A stretch of DNA of 13,657 nt from Ignavibacteriota bacterium (GTDB lineage Bacteria > Bacteroidota > Ignavibacteria > Palsa-1295): positions 1 through 13,657 of the forward strand of contig JANYLL010000261.1 of assembly GCA_025357895.1 (NCBI GenBank), written 5' to 3'. Positions within the stretch are counted from its first letter, which is position 1, and every line of letters starts with the position of its first letter. Below are positions 13,478-13,657 of the stretch, piece after piece. Under the pieces are notes generated by a model. That model saw only the letters and a program-made list of their open reading frames with translations. It was not told where the DNA came from and ran no database searches. The translations under genes were made by a program, and so were the position numbers.

Positions 13478-13657
13478 ATGAAACATGTATCAATTCTCGT
13501 TCCGCGTGGCGCTGCCGCAATTAGCACCTTAGAAGGCACATTTGGCGCCTTTATGCAAGCCAATGAGCTTTTAGTAAAATCGGGTAGGCAGCCGGTTTTC
13601 AATGTACAGTTCGTCGGCATCACGAAAGAGCCCGAAGTATATCATAGGCTATTCACT
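13478..13657 (+). CDS. GlxA-type AraC-family transcriptional regulator, N-terminal part
   Basis: Sixty residues are visible before the window ends. MKHVSILVPRGAAAISTLEG followed by TFGAFMQANELLVKSGRQP and VFNVQFVGI fits the N-terminus of GlxA-type regulators, where a DJ-1/PfpI-like (class I glutamine amidotransferase) domain precedes an AraC helix-turn-helix domain. The C-terminal DNA-binding part lies outside, so an enzyme with only the DJ-1/PfpI fold remains possible. The start is fixed by the family pattern, although it sits only five bases from the -7 element. Divergence from the VOC/DHFR/DUF1801 cluster suggests it regulates that cluster (inferred). Confidence 0.7.
   Translation, partial: MKHVSILVPRGAAAISTLEGTFGAFMQANELLVKSGRQPVFNVQFVGITKEPEVYHRLFT

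Noticed and set aside
1..13657. Mobile element, prophage or defence island
   Set aside because: No transposase, integrase, terminal repeats, tRNA insertion site, restriction or toxin-antitoxin gene is visible; the fibre-like protein alone is not enough to call a phage.

Overview
The window reads as a chromosomal segment of a Gram-negative member of the Bacteroidota/Chlorobiota (FCB) group. Three things point there: a secreted IgGFc-binding-type protein with a C-terminal type IX secretion (T9SS) sorting domain, several promoters with the TAnnTTTG -7 element typical of this group, and A-rich leaders that often lack a Shine-Dalgarno sequence. An early-branching lineage such as Ignavibacteria or Kapabacteria is plausible, but this is inferred from general resemblance. 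I see no rRNA, tRNA, CRISPR array, transposase, integrase or phage module.

Layout. Bases 1-3670 (minus strand) hold three consecutive exported proteins: a partial protein resembling the jelly-roll C-terminal domain of BclA, a two-domain protein with a FlgD-like Ig domain that ends in eight glycines, and a 694-residue repetitive, fibre-like protein. Bases 3923-5654 (minus) are the conserved part: rpoZ, gmk and a crotonase-fold enzyme, with gmk starting on TTG one base after the crotonase stop. Bases 5701-8586 (minus) hold a single-pass membrane protein of unknown function, a frameshifted AHSA1/SRPBCC gene, a YdeI/OmdA-type protein, a half-size EamA transporter and a DUF1648 membrane protein. 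Bases 8789-10924 (plus) encode the large T9SS cargo protein. Bases 10978-13330 (minus) form a run of small accessory genes: PhnB-like VOC, a broken DUF1801 gene, a glyoxalase-like VOC, a RibD/DHFR-like reductase and another PhnB-like VOC. A GlxA-type AraC-family regulator starts divergently at 13478 and runs off the end.

How the genes may work together. The first block looks like cell-surface or extracellular structure. The gmk-rpoZ block is housekeeping. The last block is the familiar set of small VOC, DUF1801, AHSA1 and DHFR-like proteins that in this group often cluster around regulators and are loosely linked to detoxification; their substrates cannot be read from sequence. Two genes of this class (6525-6973 and 11433-11812) carry frame disruptions whose intact remainder can still be read in the neighbouring frame. 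They are either recent pseudogenes or sequence errors.

I did not find convincing evidence of a wholly new multi-gene system. The observations most worth checking are the poly-glycine tail, the fibre-like protein next to a BclA-like domain protein, the two reconstructable frameshifts, an apparently leaderless regulator mRNA, and a crotonase that lacks both classical hydratase glutamates.
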